From Favolaschia claudopus (lineage: Eukaryota; Basidiomycota; Agaricomycetes; Agaricales; Mycenaceae), in the NCBI GenBank assembly GCA_037176885.1, contig JAWWNJ010000007.1, forward strand, positions 2,914,001 through 2,978,000: DNA of 64,000 bases, given 5' to 3'. Both the position numbers and the translations under genes were made by a program. Positions 9,769 to 21,445 of the stretch are shown one piece after another (within the stretch, counting starts at the first letter, position 1; every line of letters begins with the position of its first letter). The notes beneath the pieces were generated by a model that was given only the letters and a program-made list of their open reading frames with translations, made no database searches and was not told the DNA's origin.

Positions 9769-12279
9769 CTCACGACATCTCGTTTAGGACCCAATTTACC
9801 TCCTCCACTGCCTCCGCCCATTCCTTCAGCTCCCTCTGGTCGGCATTTCCCCCCAGCACATCCCGCCACCAGCGTAAACAAATTAGAGCGTTGAGCAGGC
9901 CGTTGGGACCCGTCTGACTCGCCATCACCTTCCACTCGCCTTCCCCCGCCTGGACCAACCGCCGCCCATCATGCACCTTCTCCCGCCAGCTGGGATTCAG
10001 CTTCATCCACCACATCCACCACGTTGCGCTGAAGGTGAAGAGTTCTTTGATTGGGGGCTGAGGCCCACCAGTACGCGCTCGGGCGATCCATCCTTTGATC
10101 TCCCCTGGTCTCTCCTTCACTGCAGCCCCGTTTTTCTGTTTTTGAGGTCAGTTTCACCGCGCACGCATGCGATTTCATTTCACTTACCGGCCCTTTGAAT
10201 GCAGCCCTTTCCTCCCGCTTCCACCATGCTTCCACCACCTTATTCCACATCTCTCCCCCTTCGCCCGTCTCGAGAAGCATGCGTGAGTGCGGAGCCCACT
10301 TAGGAACCTCGACAAGCGCTGGGGCTGATTTCGGAGGCTCGACAACCGCAGGGGTTGACTTGGGAGGCTCGACAACCGCCAAGACCGACTCGGGGGCGCC
10401 GACAACCGCTGGGGCTGGGGGTGGGGACGCCGTGGCGGGTGCGCTGTCCGCAGGCGCTTCCGGGGAGGGCTTTGCACGAGCGCGGGTGACGGGTCGCGGC
10501 CGGGGACGATCCTGTGTAGGCGTTGGCGCCCGGTCTTCCTCGTCGTCATCCTCGCCGCTGCTGTCGTAGTCGTCGTCGTCGTCGGGGGATGCCGCGGCCT
10601 TCGTCTTTGTCTTTGCTCGCTTGGCGCGCGGCCCTTCGTCGCCGGACGCTGGCCGCTTATTCGCTGCTCGAATCTCCGCCATCATCCCTTGTACATCCTT
10701 CCTTATCCCCAACGCATCCAGCTTCTCCAACGCCATCGCCTTATTGTTCTCGCGGTTACGATAGAATTCGTTCATGTGGGTCAGCTCGAAGATGCGTTCA
10801 GTGCGCGAATTCGGCGTCATCGCCCGTACACCACGCAGCAGCGGCTCGCCCACCCCCGCCAATCGACCGAGCTTAGCAATCTCCTCGCTCTCCTCCCTAG
10901 CATCATCGTCGCCCCCCACCGATCGTCCTGCATCTTCGCCTTCTGCAGCTGCAGCAGCCACACCTTCCATTGGAGCTGCGGGCGCCTCATCGCTGGTCGG
11001 CGCCCGCGACTCATTATCGACGACAGTGTTATCGACGACAGTGGTACCGGCGTCGTTGAGTTGGGCAGCGGCGGGTAGGGGTGGGTCTGGCTTCTCTGCG
11101 CCGTCGGCGTCGCTGGGCTGTTCTTCGGCGGGAGCACGATTCACCGGCGTCGTCGGTCCTGTTGCGTGTGGTTCCGCAGCTAAGGAAACGCGTTAACAGC
11201 TTGGATGGAGAACGGAGGCTCAGGATGCTTACCTGCCGCGATGAGATATCGCATCCAATGGTCCATAATAACGCCTTTATAGCCGTGCGGGTCCCAAGAC
11301 GTGAAATCTAACCCTTCTTGCAGGCCATGGTCGCCCCTCAGCTTCCCATGGAGGGTGCGAACGTCGAAGCGTCCTTCAACGACCGTGCCGGTAACAAGCA
11401 GCACCTGGGAGCCCGTGATAGCGCGGATGGAATCGAGCAGGGGCTGCACCGTGACCGCAAGGCGGGTCCGAGCTCTGGATCCCTGTGAGTCTTCGTTCAC
11501 AACAGCCTCGAATTGCCACTTACTCTAGACGCGCGTCAGCGTCCTCTTCAGCCTCCGCGTCCGCACCCTCCCCATCCTTGAACTCCTCCATGGCTTCTTG
11601 ATACTCCTCCTCACCTCTCGCCCGATACTCCTCCCTTATCTCCTCTGGCTCTGCCTCCAACAGCTCACGCGCGATTATCGTGCGCTCCTTGATGGAATTT
11701 TGTCGACCCACAAGCTCGGGAAAGCGCTCCTTCAAAAGCCGGTTAATTTCTTTGTTTTTCTCGTCGTCCTGCATGTAGACTTGGTGCAGGGCAAGCCTTT
11801 TGGGGGCGCGCTCGTCGACGCGGCGTAGCTGCGAGAGCCACTTGCCAAAGGGGTTGACGCCGCCTTTGCCAGAGTGCCGCGCGTACGAAAACCAACGCTT
11901 TATTTTCTACGGTGCGTCAGCCAGCCATCCGATTTATCTCAACGCCAAAATCACTTACAGGATCCATCTTATCCTTGATGGCATTTTTCTCCGCCAACTC
12001 CTCCGGATTCAACTCTGAGTCCGCTCTCCCAAGACCCTCCAAGTCAGCCGGTGGGTCCTCGTTCATAGGCAGGTCCCACGGAAACTCAGCCCAATACTCC
12101 GCTAACAACTTCTTCCAGAAAGTGCGCGTCGTGCGATCGTCCGAAGCTTTGCAGTAGTCGGCTACTCGGCTTTGGAGCCACTCTCGTCGAGCACCACGGA
12201 AATCTCCTGGGTTTCCCCTCTTTTGGGGAGCGTCGTCGCCGTCTTTCTGGTTTTTTTTCTTCCTGGACGCTTGAGCCAT
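9769..12279 (-). CDS. Cassette gene D type (inner element): Trp-rich WWxWW-domain protein
   Basis: Spliced minus-strand gene; the start is the ATG at 12279. Apparent exons are about 12279-11957, 11908-11526, 11469-11231, 11179-10193 and 10133-9769, with short GT-AG introns. The first exons encode charged helices, including KIKRWFSYAR and APKRLALHQVYMQ, a pattern I associate with KDZ-linked hypothetical proteins of mushrooms. A compact segment LLVTGTVVEGRFDVRTLHG follows. The large exon holds a Pro/Ala linker with three VVEPPKS-like repeats and a basic KRAKTKTK motif. The C terminus has RPGEIKGWIARA, TWWMWWMKLNPSWR, and GPNGLLNALICLRWWRD. That last block also ends genes D at 28317 and 52519 and the fragment at 63283. 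Function unknown. Confidence 0.78.
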
Positions 12280-12867
12280 GGTAGGGGTGTAGGGTGGACG
12301 GGTCGCGAGTCAGCGAGGCAGAGGGTGAGCCGATTACGCCCGCCGCCACTTACATTTAGCTTCACTACTCTTACCTACAAATTTGTAACGCGCTCGCTTC
12401 AAATGTACCAAGTCCGTTTGAGCGTTTCTCAAATTTTCGACCAAGTCCACTTAAATCACGCTTGAGTTATGTACACGAAATGAATATATTTACGAGCAAC
12501 AAAAACACAATACATGAAATGTAACAAATCAGCAGAGACATAGATAGCGTAGCGGTAGTTGGGATACAAGAAGGGGGATAGGCGTCGCGGGAGTTGGGAT
12601 ACAAGAAGGTGAGATAGGCGTCGAGAAACAATGAAGAGGCTACAATGATAGAGGTGTGGGCAGGATGGAGAAGGGGCGAGGATAGAACAGGGGAATGCAA
12701 GATAGAGAAGAAGTGCGCGAGGAGAGGAGAGAACGGTGCGTAGCGATAGTCCAAGAGAACAGCAGGAGCAAGTAGCAACATGGATAGGAATGGGGGGGCA
12801 AGACGTAGCAGACGGCAACTAATTTACATACAGATTGTTCATGGTCCAAGGGGGCGCGGTGCTCCAC
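12280..12867. other. Intergenic spacer in inner KDZ element
   Basis: Between the D-type and C-type genes. Bases 12456-12818 give hydrophobic-looking minus frames only because of a purine-rich plus strand; I see no gene. Two copies of TTGGGATACAAGAAGG lie near 12558 and 12593. Confidence 0.5.
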
Positions 12868-13851
12868 CTACGCACGCCTCGACGGCCCCGCCGCAGGCTG
12901 CGAACGCTGCGAGTTGACGGGCTGCGAGGCCGGCGAGGGGGCCTCCAGCTCATGCATGCCCTCCAGGCTCATCTCGTCCACCGCCGACATGAGAATCATC
13001 ATGGGGCCGACGTTGGCCGAGACGGCGGCGCGGATGGCGGGGAGAGGGTGGTCGTAGATGCGGCGGCGCATGCCCATGATCCCCCAGCACAAGGGGCCGA
13101 ACTCGTTAGGCAAGCCGTTGTCGAGAGAGTCGAAGTCGAAGTCGGTGGAGACGTATTCAGCGTCGGGATCGCTGTCGATTTCGATGGGGCTGCGGGGAGA
13201 GCGAGGAGAGGAGGCCGCGGTGGACGTGAGGGAGGATTCAGTAGCGGCGGAGCTGGCCGGGTAGCCCGGGAAGATTGGACTGTGGGGAACAATGCGCAAA
13301 GGGGCGCGGGGCATGACGTAGGGCGGCAATGGTTCCGGCGACACCGACGAGGGGACCACGAAAGGGGAGCCGAGTTGAGGGCCAGCCGTGCGGGGTCGCT
13401 GCGGCGTTCGCGGGGGGTTGGGCACGCGATGCGCGTCAGGAACTCGCGCCGAGCGGCGGGACCCATGCCGCCAAACGGGGGTCGAAGCGGTGAAACCGTC
13501 GGGGAGAGTCGGGGTCGGGCAGCCGCCGCGATGATTCTCCTCGCAGTAGCGGTCCCAGAGGATCTCAACGCTGTTGGGTCCTTCCCAGGTCTTCGCGGCG
13601 CGCTGGTATTGACCCGAGTAGCCGTTCGTCTGTGCATTGGCATCCAACCTACCATTTACTGAGTTAGCAAAGAAAAAAACAAAAGCGACGACAGAGAAAA
13701 CTTACGGATTGGGGTAGACGCCTGTTGCGCGTCCCTCGAAGACGACGTGGTAGCGTTCGTTGGTCATGCGGTCGACCTGAACGGTGTCCTCGAAACCAGG
13801 GCGGGGGTAGTACGCAGGGCGACAACGCGTTGAAGCAGCCGAGGAAGCCAT
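12868..13851 (-). CDS. Cassette gene C type (inner element): RNase H1 N-terminal-like domain protein
   Basis: Two exons: ATG at 13851, donor GTAAGT near 13706, acceptor near 13648, stop at 12868. The first 80 residues contain YHVVFEGRATGVYPN, then NGYSGQYQRAAKTWEG and VEILWDRYC. This matches the layout of the RNase H1 N-terminal (caulimovirus viroplasmin-like) domain: a Tyr/Val-rich strand, GR..GVY, a GY(S/P) turn and a conserved Trp near the end. In RNase H1 that domain binds RNA:DNA hybrids. No RNase H catalytic domain follows; the rest is a Pro/Ser-rich linker and a helical tail. Parallel genes at 27150 and 51395 sit in the same relative place. Hybrid binding here is inference. Confidence 0.75.
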
Positions 13852-14051
13852 TTTGTTTTGCAAAAAGGTGCAAGAAAAGATTTTGGATTGTGGGGGGCGT
13901 TTTTTGGGAGGCAAAAGGATTGGGGCGAAGAGGAGTTGGCCGCCAGCGAAGCTATATAGTCCAGCACGCCACATTCCCGCGGTCTGGCCGCAGATATTAC
14001 TCAAGTGACAGGTTACCTTTACTCTTTACACTCACCACGCCTGAATCTTCC

Positions 14052-14721
14052 ATGGACGGGGAAAAGCGCGTCAAAAACGAAGAGCGGATGGTGGAGACAA
14101 GGTAGGATGGAGAGAAAATAACGGTGATCGATTGATTGATGTTTTTTTTTTAGCGAGATCACCGAAAACACACAAAATTCGGCCGACGTTGGCTTCGGCG
14201 ACCACGTCTTGACCTTCCCTCCTCCCCGTCCCATCCGTGAATTGCAGGACGCCCGCGACGTCACCCTCACCTTCCGTCCCATCCGTGAGATGTCCGCCGG
14301 CGTCCGTCAAGACCACCTCGAACCCTTCTTCCTCACCGGCCCCGACGAACACGAAAGTCTCGTTACCAACGAACGCCAAAATCCTCTCCAGCTCCAACCT
14401 TTCTTGAACCCAGCTCAGCGTGCGCTAGAAGCTGCTCGCCCTCGCCCTCGCGCCGACGGTGGCGACCCTCTCGCGCTGCTCGAAGAACTTTCCGGCGCAC
14501 TTCACGAATTTCTAGTCCCTCGAAGCGACCCGCTTGACCGCGTGGAAGCCGCCCTGGACCAATTGGCGGATCATGGGGAATTGACAGACGAGGAGCACGC
14601 AGCCTTGGTGAATCCCGACGCCATGTTCGCCGAAATTGACGAAGCCGAGCGTTCGTGGCAGCGCCTGCAGGCCGTTCTTCAGACTATTTGTGACGGGGCC
14701 CGCGTGCGTCGAAATGCGTAG
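14052..14721 (+). CDS. Cassette gene B type (inner element): small protein of unknown function
   Basis: Exons 14052-14101 and 14154-14721 with a 52-nt intron, about 205 residues. It is Pro-rich near the N terminus (LTFPPPRPIREL), with a helical C-terminal half (DPLALLEELSGALHEFL, DRVEAALDQLADHGELT, DEAERSWQRLQAVL) that could form a coiled coil. No known domain recognised. It is transcribed opposite to its neighbours, as the B-position genes are in the other two cassettes, although I cannot see clear sequence similarity between them. Confidence 0.65.
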
Positions 14722-15060
14722 ATTTACAGAGTACTATTACGCCGTATTGCGATAAATTGTTCTTGCTTTTGGAGTATATGAATTTGAAAAGAAATTGATT
14801 CGTTGTGTTACAACAGAGTATTTGAAATCAAGAATCGAGATACCAAGAAACCGTACATGAATACCAGGACATTAGTGCTAGGTTGGGAGTAGCCGCGGGG
14901 GGGGTAACTCAAGAAGCAGGCGTAGCGTCGCCGGGAGCCCTGAGATGAGCGAAATAAATCTCCGCTGCAAACGGTAGTGAAGGGGGTACGCACCTCGCAC
15001 GCCGCCTCAGCGCCTGACGCTTGCGCAGTAGTGCGCTGGCACTTCCCTGCCGGTCCAGTG

Positions 15061-15101
15061 CATCCTCCTCCTCCTCCTCCTCCTCCTCCTCCTCCTCATC
15101 T
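15061..15101. repeat. (CCT)n microsatellite
   Basis: An almost perfect run of about 12-13 CCT triplets immediately downstream of the A-type gene's stop. Confidence 0.9.
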
Positions 15102-15645
15102 CCCGGTTGTTCGCCGTCCCTCCTCCGCAGCCACGCATCGCACCCATGCTTTGAAATATAGCTCCTGTAAAAAATGAGTGCGACCCCTCTGTTGAGCGAC
15201 GCGTACGTACATCGCTCGACGATCCGTCTGGCGACTCGCTAAAGTCGACGCATGACGCCGTCGATAGCGCGCGTCAGAGGCGCGAGCGTTCCGACGATGA
15301 GCTTGACGCTCTTCGTCGGGCAGATCGGCGACGAGTGCGCGACGACTACTACGGATTGAGCGTACTGACGGCGCATAGGTAAGCAAAGAGACCTACCGCG
15401 CCATGCGTTCACGAGCTTTGGCTTGAAGAGCCGACTTGTTCTTTTCACGATATCGCGCCGCAGCATTGAGCTGAGCGACGGAAGATTTGCGGGCGGCGAT
15501 GCGGTCAGCGTTGACCAAATCTGACAGTCGGGAGCTGGGAAGGGTCAGCCGTGAATGTGAGGAGAGGGCAGGAGAGAGTAGAAGCTTACCTAGAGGTCGG
15601 ATGGGTGCCATCAGAATGAAATGAGGCTGGAATTGTCGGCGACAT
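15096..15645 (-). CDS. Cassette gene A type (inner element): small basic protein
   Basis: Start ATG at 15645; about four short exons with introns near 15590-15540, 15395-15365 and 15213-15165; stop just before the CCT microsatellite. About 150 residues, very Arg/Ala-rich. Key segments are AARYREKNKSALQAKARERM and DEERQAHRRNARASDARYRR. A bZIP-like basic helix is possible, but there is no regular leucine zipper. The same RERM/RYRER style occurs at the C-terminal ends of the genes at 24353 and 50244, which occupy the same cassette position. Likely nuclear and nucleic-acid binding (inference). Confidence 0.65.
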
Positions 15646-16063
15646 TGTGGACGTATTAGACGACTTGTAAAGCTAGCAGCGACATAAACGAGCGTTGGGA
15701 TATGTAGGAATGGTTTGGCGTCGAAACGGCGAAGATTGAGAGAGGTCGAGTTTTGAAGGTAGTGGTCGGGTCAGGAATCCATGTGTGGATGCAAGTCTTC
15801 GAGCCATTTCTCGACCAGACCATAAACTCGCACTTTATTTCTATAAAAATCCACAAAAATTCTGAGACCTACCAGGAGCACCCTCACCTCCACCTCAGGC
15901 AAGAGTTTGCATAATTGAGTTCGTCGCCGAGAGGTAGCTCGGTGTCCGCAGCGTTCGGCCTCTTTCGAGTTCGTCATACCATAACAAGTTCATCATATCA
16001 CAAATGCTATTATGTTAAGATTCAAAACGCAACGGCTAGTGAAAAGTATTGTGCGAGCGTATC
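15646..16063. other. Intergenic spacer in inner KDZ element
   Basis: Between the A-type gene and the TET/JBP gene. Only short minus frames of fewer than 70 codons; nothing recognised. Confidence 0.4.
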
Positions 16064-17908
16064 CTAAATTATCGAAACGGGTCCCTTCCAAGTAGTGTAC
16101 ATCTTAACACCTTCATCCCAGCGCCTCGCTCGATCCCGCTTCCTCCGTTCATGCTCCGCCGGCGATGTCGACTTTGACCTGTCAATGTCGGCGTCGGTCC
16201 GGAACTTGTTATAGACCCATCGAAAAAGTCCCGCTGGCGTGTATTGGGTGAAAGAGAAGCGCGTCTCATTGGGGCGAATCTTGGTGTTGGAATGGCGAAG
16301 GATGGCGGAGGGGATAAGGATTGTGGAGCCGGGCGGGAAGCGAATAACGAGCTTCAAATCCCATAGAACGAGGTGGCCGCCGAGGTCTGGATTATAATTG
16401 CCAAGCGCTGTGATGGCGCACCACCCCCACGCTAAATTGCGATAGTCGATGTGGGGGAAGGTGACCGTGGCGGGCCCAAAGTTGAAGGTGGCTGTGGAAA
16501 AGACGGACAGGCGCGGGAGGAAGTTGCGGGTGGTGCGTGGGTCGTGCTCACAAACGGCGCGGAGCTCCTTTTCGTAGAAACCGTGGAGCTGTTTGGCGAA
16601 AGCCATGAAAAGCACTGTCGGTCGTCAGGGAACGATGGGGGGCCTGGGTGGCGGGACTTACTGTTTGTCCAACCGGCGATGCGCTGAATCGACTGCAGCG
16701 CAAACAGGCTGCTCAAGATGAGCTGAATGCGGGCGCTGTGTGCAACATTTTGAGGGTGAGTTTGGCCGCCGCCCATGGAGATTCCAGCGGATTTGGCGGC
16801 GTGCGGACCTCGGCGTGGTACTGTTTCACCGCTGCGGGCGCGCCGCTTGCGAAGCCAGCGCGGTTCCGTGTAGATTTCGACGGCTGCAGCTTGTAGGTGC
16901 TGAGCGGCGTCTTGCGCAACCTCCTCATCCCAACTGCGCCCCGGCTGATCGTCGGGAAAGCCGCCGAGGCAGAGAAGAACACGGTTGTCGGCGTCGACGA
17001 CGGGGGTGGGCGCCCTTGGCTTACGATGAGCGGTTGTTGCAGTAGAAGAGCCGTGCGTACGTACCCCTGCCAATCCAGAACGTGCATGTCGGGCTCCGCC
17101 GCCATTAGCTCCTCCAGAGTATGCGCGCGGGGGTTCTCCTCAGTCTGGCGTACGGCTTGCCACCCCGACGACGCCACCGGCGCATGGAAAACGTCGCCAA
17201 GGCCTAGATTGAGGAATAAGGGAGCGGCGCGGCGGACTCGCACCTTGGCGATGTGCTTGAGTCGGGTACCAGCCTCCACGCACCGGCGTTGACGCTCCTC
17301 TCGCCGCGCCGCCCGCTGCTTGTCGTGTTTTTTCGCCAGGCGCCGAGCTTTGCCGTCGGGCGTTACGGCGGGAGGCCGCGGAGGGCGAGCGCAGCGGATT
17401 ATGGAGCCGGGCATGGCGCCGTCGTTTGTGGGAGGGGATGCGGTGGCTGCGGACGAAGTTGAGGCCGTCGATTTGACGCTGGTGCCTGGGCGTGCACAAC
17501 GGATGACGGAGCCGCGCATAGGGCCGTCGGATGTGGAGGAGGTCGAATTGAGGGAGGTATTCGCGGGCGGCGGGGGCTTGTGGGTTGGGCGGGGGAACAC
17601 GGGGGGTTGGGGCCGGGGACGGGGCGCGGGAACGGGGGTTTCCTCTTCGTCGCTATCTTCATCCGACTCGGCGTCAGAGTCCGCGGAGTCCTCACGGCGA
17701 GCAAGAAGTTCCCGCAGGCGGATGTGCGGTAGTTGAAGGGCGACTGCTTCAGAGAACGGGCTATATTCGGCTCCCGATCTCGTGCGCCCTGTGAGAATGG
17801 TGTCAGAAACGGCGCGACGTTGGTAGGTAGGGATTCGGTGATCCGCAGCTCCAGGGTCGGAGCCACAGAACGCCGAGAGGCAGAAAAAGACGTACTGGGT
17901 AGGGACAT
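16064..17908 (-). CDS. TET/JBP-family 2-oxoglutarate/Fe(II) dioxygenase
   Basis: Spliced minus-strand gene. The most plausible start is the ATG at 17908, with a tiny first exon spliced to GRTRSGAEYSPFSEA; stop at 16064. The N-terminal half is disordered and acidic (about 17700-17640) with Pro-rich repeats. The conserved middle includes FLNLGLGDVFHAPV, DWQG, PTPVVDADNRVLLCLGG and GISMGGGQ. The catalytic part shows the double-stranded beta-helix signature: FPHIDYRN (HxD iron ligands, about 16465), GWCAITALG, GGHLVLWDL, FPPGSTILIPSA, the distal His in LRHSNT, and the Arg of ETRFSFTQ that should bind 2-oxoglutarate. The family oxidises 5-methylcytosine or thymine in DNA, and in basidiomycetes it is known to be expanded with KDZ transposons. 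All expected ligands are present. Activity and substrate are not shown by sequence. Confidence 0.9.
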
Positions 17909-18396
17909 TTCTGAGGACGGGCGGGGGCAGAGGGAGGTAGGATTCGCGTTCCACAAAATGCAATGCTGTTTTTTTTGAAGGCTGGGGCCAAGACGTGAAG
18001 CAAGCGACGGGGAGATCCTTGAAGCAGGAGACGCATGGCCGTTGTGCGGATCCTGATAGTCGACGGGTGGAAATCAAGAGTAAATCAAGTGGAAATCAAG
18101 TGGATTCAAGTGGATTCTAAGCAAGCTCGCGAAACTGGACCGGGGTTTGCTGTGCCGTTGCTGTAGATTCAAACTTGCTTTCAGAACCAGATGTCCTTGC
18201 TGAGCGCATTTGGGTAGGTAATTGAGGATTAATGGTACTTAGACAGGGATAGAGGGAGGATCACAAGGAAGACGGGTACTTCGGTAGATTTCTGAGGCCG
18301 ATGTAACGCGTGACATCACACGGTCCAGAGCGCTGATCGACTCGTTCTAGCCCATCCGAATTCCCACCTCCAGCCGTCCGCCAAAATTTTGCGCGT
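17909..18396. promoter_or_regulatory. Divergent intergenic region between TET/JBP and KDZ transposase
   Basis: About 490 bases between two divergently transcribed genes, so it must hold both promoters. The direct repeat TCAAGTGGA occurs three times at about 18085-18115. No TATA box or operator that I can defend. Confidence 0.5.
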
Positions 18397-21149
18397 ATGG
18401 CAGAATCGCGCCCCCCGACCAAGCGTCGCGTCCCCACAACTAAACGTCCCGTCTTACGCGGAGCAAAGCGCGCCGCTGATGAATATGTGGTCAATACCTC
18501 CGTGGCCGACTTCATCACTCCTGCAATCGACGCGCCTATCAGGGCAATGGTGGAACGGCCGACGGCTGATCGTCGTCGGGTACAGTCAGAGATTGTTTCC
18601 ATTGAACCGCCATCTCCGGTAAAACGTGCCCGTATCCAAGCAGCAGCACCTCCCGATCCTCCCCCGTTCGTCAATGACGATTTTACTTCCGAGTCTGAAC
18701 CCCAAGGCATCAATGGCGAATTGTACGATATGGACTTGGGAGGGTTTTTTCTACGCCCACAATCTCCTACACCCCAAGCTCGGCAAAAGAAACTCTTTAA
18801 ACCCTCCGTATGTCATCTCATAATGCTGACTTGTGCTTCGTTTGACATGAAACCGCAGGATAAATCTCTCTATCATCTGCGTTCCCTGCGCGATGAGTAC
18901 CTTCGCGAATTTTTACGGCTGGATGGGTGCGGCGACGCCTCGGAAGACCTCTGCCCTCACTGCGGGATCCGTACCCCCTTCTTCCGCTGCCGCGATTGCC
19001 ACGACGGTCTTCTGTATTGCAAAGAGTGCTGTCTTGAGCTTCACGCCAGAAATCCACTGCACATCATAGACGTACGTTTGAGTGTTGGATCCCTCCACTG
19101 CTGCCCACTAATCCTCCTGTAGTCTTGGGACGGCAAACTCTTCACACGCACCTCACTGAAACACCTGGGCCTGCGAGTTCAGTTCGGGCATGCAGGCTGT
19201 GGCCGCCCGCGCGCAGGGCACGAGAGTTTTGTCGTCGTGGATGTCGATTACATCCACGAAGTGGCGGTGGATTTCTGTGGCTGCGAGCGGCAACTCGAAT
19301 CTGGCCATGAGCGCATCCAGCTCCTCCGCTACCGGTGGTTCCCCGCCACCCACGACCTCCCTCGAACGGCTTTTACATTCCGAGTCCTCGCATCGGTGGG
19401 GTCGCGTCGAGTACGCGTGAGATGGGGCCGGGCTCGCGAGCCGACGTTTTGGACGACCATTGGGCGTTCTGGAATTGGTGCAAGCTGATCACTTTAGGTA
19501 AGTATTCTTCTTGAAAGCGAATCGCAGGTCACTGACCATCTTTCACAGGGGAATTGCTCCGGAAACGGCTGGACAAGGCCAAGCGCGAGCGAGACATTCA
19601 GAAGGAGGCGTTTGAGGCTTTCACAGCGGAGCAACGTGAGCGAGTCGCGGGTTGGGAGAAGATGGCGCAGGAATATGAGGCGGACCCTTCCAATGCGAAG
19701 AATCCGTACGAGGTGACGACGAGCGGTATGTTGTTATCCTTTGTTCTCATGTGCAGATCTAACACATTCTTAGCCTTGAAAGAATCGGATGTGAGGCTGA
19801 AGCTGGCGGAGGAAGAGGCCGCTGACGCAGCGAGGGGCGTTCCGTCTCTGCACGACGTGAGCCCTAGCTCGTTCGTCCATAACGGCTTGGAGCTGGAAGA
19901 TCAGCAGTGCGTTTACTGAGTTTCTTTTTGCGGCTGCTTGCTGACTTCATTTTTTCCAAGGCGGCGCTTACGCATCCAGATTGAGCTCAAGAAGGCCGGT
20001 ACTACCACCCAGCAGATCGATATAATCGCGCTGCGACGAACCCTCAGCCGCGGGATCGTCCGTTTTCGCAAGTTGCAAGCCACATATTCGCCCGGGGCTC
20101 TTCAAGCTTTAGCGCGGCGCAGAGGCGAGGCCGAGGAGCTTCCCGAGACAACGCCGTTGATGCTGCCCTCTGCGTTGACGCCCGAGGAGCGGGAGGTGGG
20201 GTGTGTGGCAGGGGTGCAGCACATTGAGCAGCTCCTTCGAGACGCTCAATGTTCTGAGGCCCTGATGCGTCTTCGCAATCAACTTCACATCAAAAGCCGG
20301 TATTTCGACTATAAAGCCCTCCACGCACGCCATCAAGGGGCGAACACTCGAACTCGGACCCTGGTCGCTAGAAACGAAAGCAAGATTCGCCTCCATTCGG
20401 AGAAGTACCAGGCGGCGTGGGAGGCGCTGCGTCTGCTGGCCGGAGGGGATGTTTCGAAGGTTGGATGGAGGAGATTGCGGAAGGAAGACGTGAGGACCAT
20501 GGAGGACCCGGAAGAGCTGACGAAGCGCCAGGCGCTGCGTGCTCGGCAGGACGCGACGCGTCAGGAGCGGATCAGGCGTTTGCAAGAGGAAGGGGAGGAT
20601 GTCCGAATGCACGAGGAGGAAGAAGGCAATCAGGGCGAGGAAGCGGAGGTATCTGCCAACCCAGCGGAGAACAGAAGGGAGGTGTCGTGGATTTGGACGA
20701 TGGCTGGTTCCACGGGGTCGGACGCCGAGCTGGAGGATGCGCTGCGCATCGAGTGGACGAAGGCGCGCGCTCGAAGCCGGCGTTGGGCGGAGGAAGTGCT
20801 GCTCTTGAACGAAGAGCACCGCCGTGCTCTGGTTTCTTTCGAGCATGAGGCTGTCAGGTGGGAGGCAAGGGCAAAGGAGGTGCCGGTCGGGAGCGTGGAG
20901 GTCGGGTTTGCCCAGGGCGCCATTGCGTACGCCCTGAGGCAGGCGGCAATGTTCCGAACGCTGGCGGCTAGGCTGGAGGTCAGCATGACTGAAATCCACC
21001 GCGGCCGCGGTCGCAAGCGTATGGCTGCATTGCCATCAGCAGCGGAGGGGGAGGAGGAGGAGGCGGGCAGCGACGACGACGACGACGAAGGCGCCGGCGG
21101 GGTAGCGAGCGACGAAGAGTTCTTCATGGGGGGCGAGGCTGAGGAGTAG
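18397..21149 (+). pseudogene. KDZ transposase with deleted catalytic core (inner element)
   Basis: The N-terminal part reads from ATG 18397: a disordered region, then the CxC2-type cysteine cluster (CPHCGIRTPFFRCRDC, YCKECCLELHARNPLHII), then WDGKLFTRTSLKHLGLRVQ, GHESFVVVDVDYIHEVAV and LLRYRWFPATHD, ending near FTFRVL at about 19390. The sequence then jumps to the C-terminal part, STREMGPGSRADVLDDHW, in a different frame. The region with the catalytic DANF, YDIAC and GExxExxW motifs (about 1.2 kb in the outer element) is missing. The C-terminal part runs through several exons to 21149 with an acidic tail. The deletion is out of frame, so this copy cannot make an active enzyme. Confidence 0.85.
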
Positions 21150-21445
21150 CGTGCGTGGCTGGGGAGGCGGGCGGGCGGCGGGATACGGCGGGATGAGTGG
21201 CGGCTAAATAGCCGCCTATAGCGCTTATTAAATATATAAACATTTTCGGTATCATTTTTTGACCGTAAGCGCCGTACGCGCTTCTTTCTCAACGCATCAT
21301 TTTTGATGCCCACCTCGGCATACTGAGCCATTTGATCTGAAATAAAATCTGATTGACTTGCCGGCGGCTACATGGTGTGTACAAGATGCCGGAGAAGCCG
21401 GACATACGCTATAACAGTAAACAAGGACAGCTTTCCACTATATAT
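21150..21445. other. Spacer between transposase and right terminal repeat, inner element
   Basis: Nothing coding recognised. It includes a GGCGGCTAAATAGCCGCC palindrome at about 21200 that could form a hairpin, perhaps a transcript end or subterminal site. Confidence 0.45.

Noticed and set aside
12456..12867. Multi-pass membrane protein on the minus strand
   Set aside because: Several overlapping frames are all hydrophobic from the same pyrimidine-rich strand and contain imperfect DNA repeats; no conserved feature.
20109..20999. 296-codon minus-strand frame
   Set aside because: Antisense of the C-terminal part of the inner KDZ transposase, whose motifs are clear on the plus strand.
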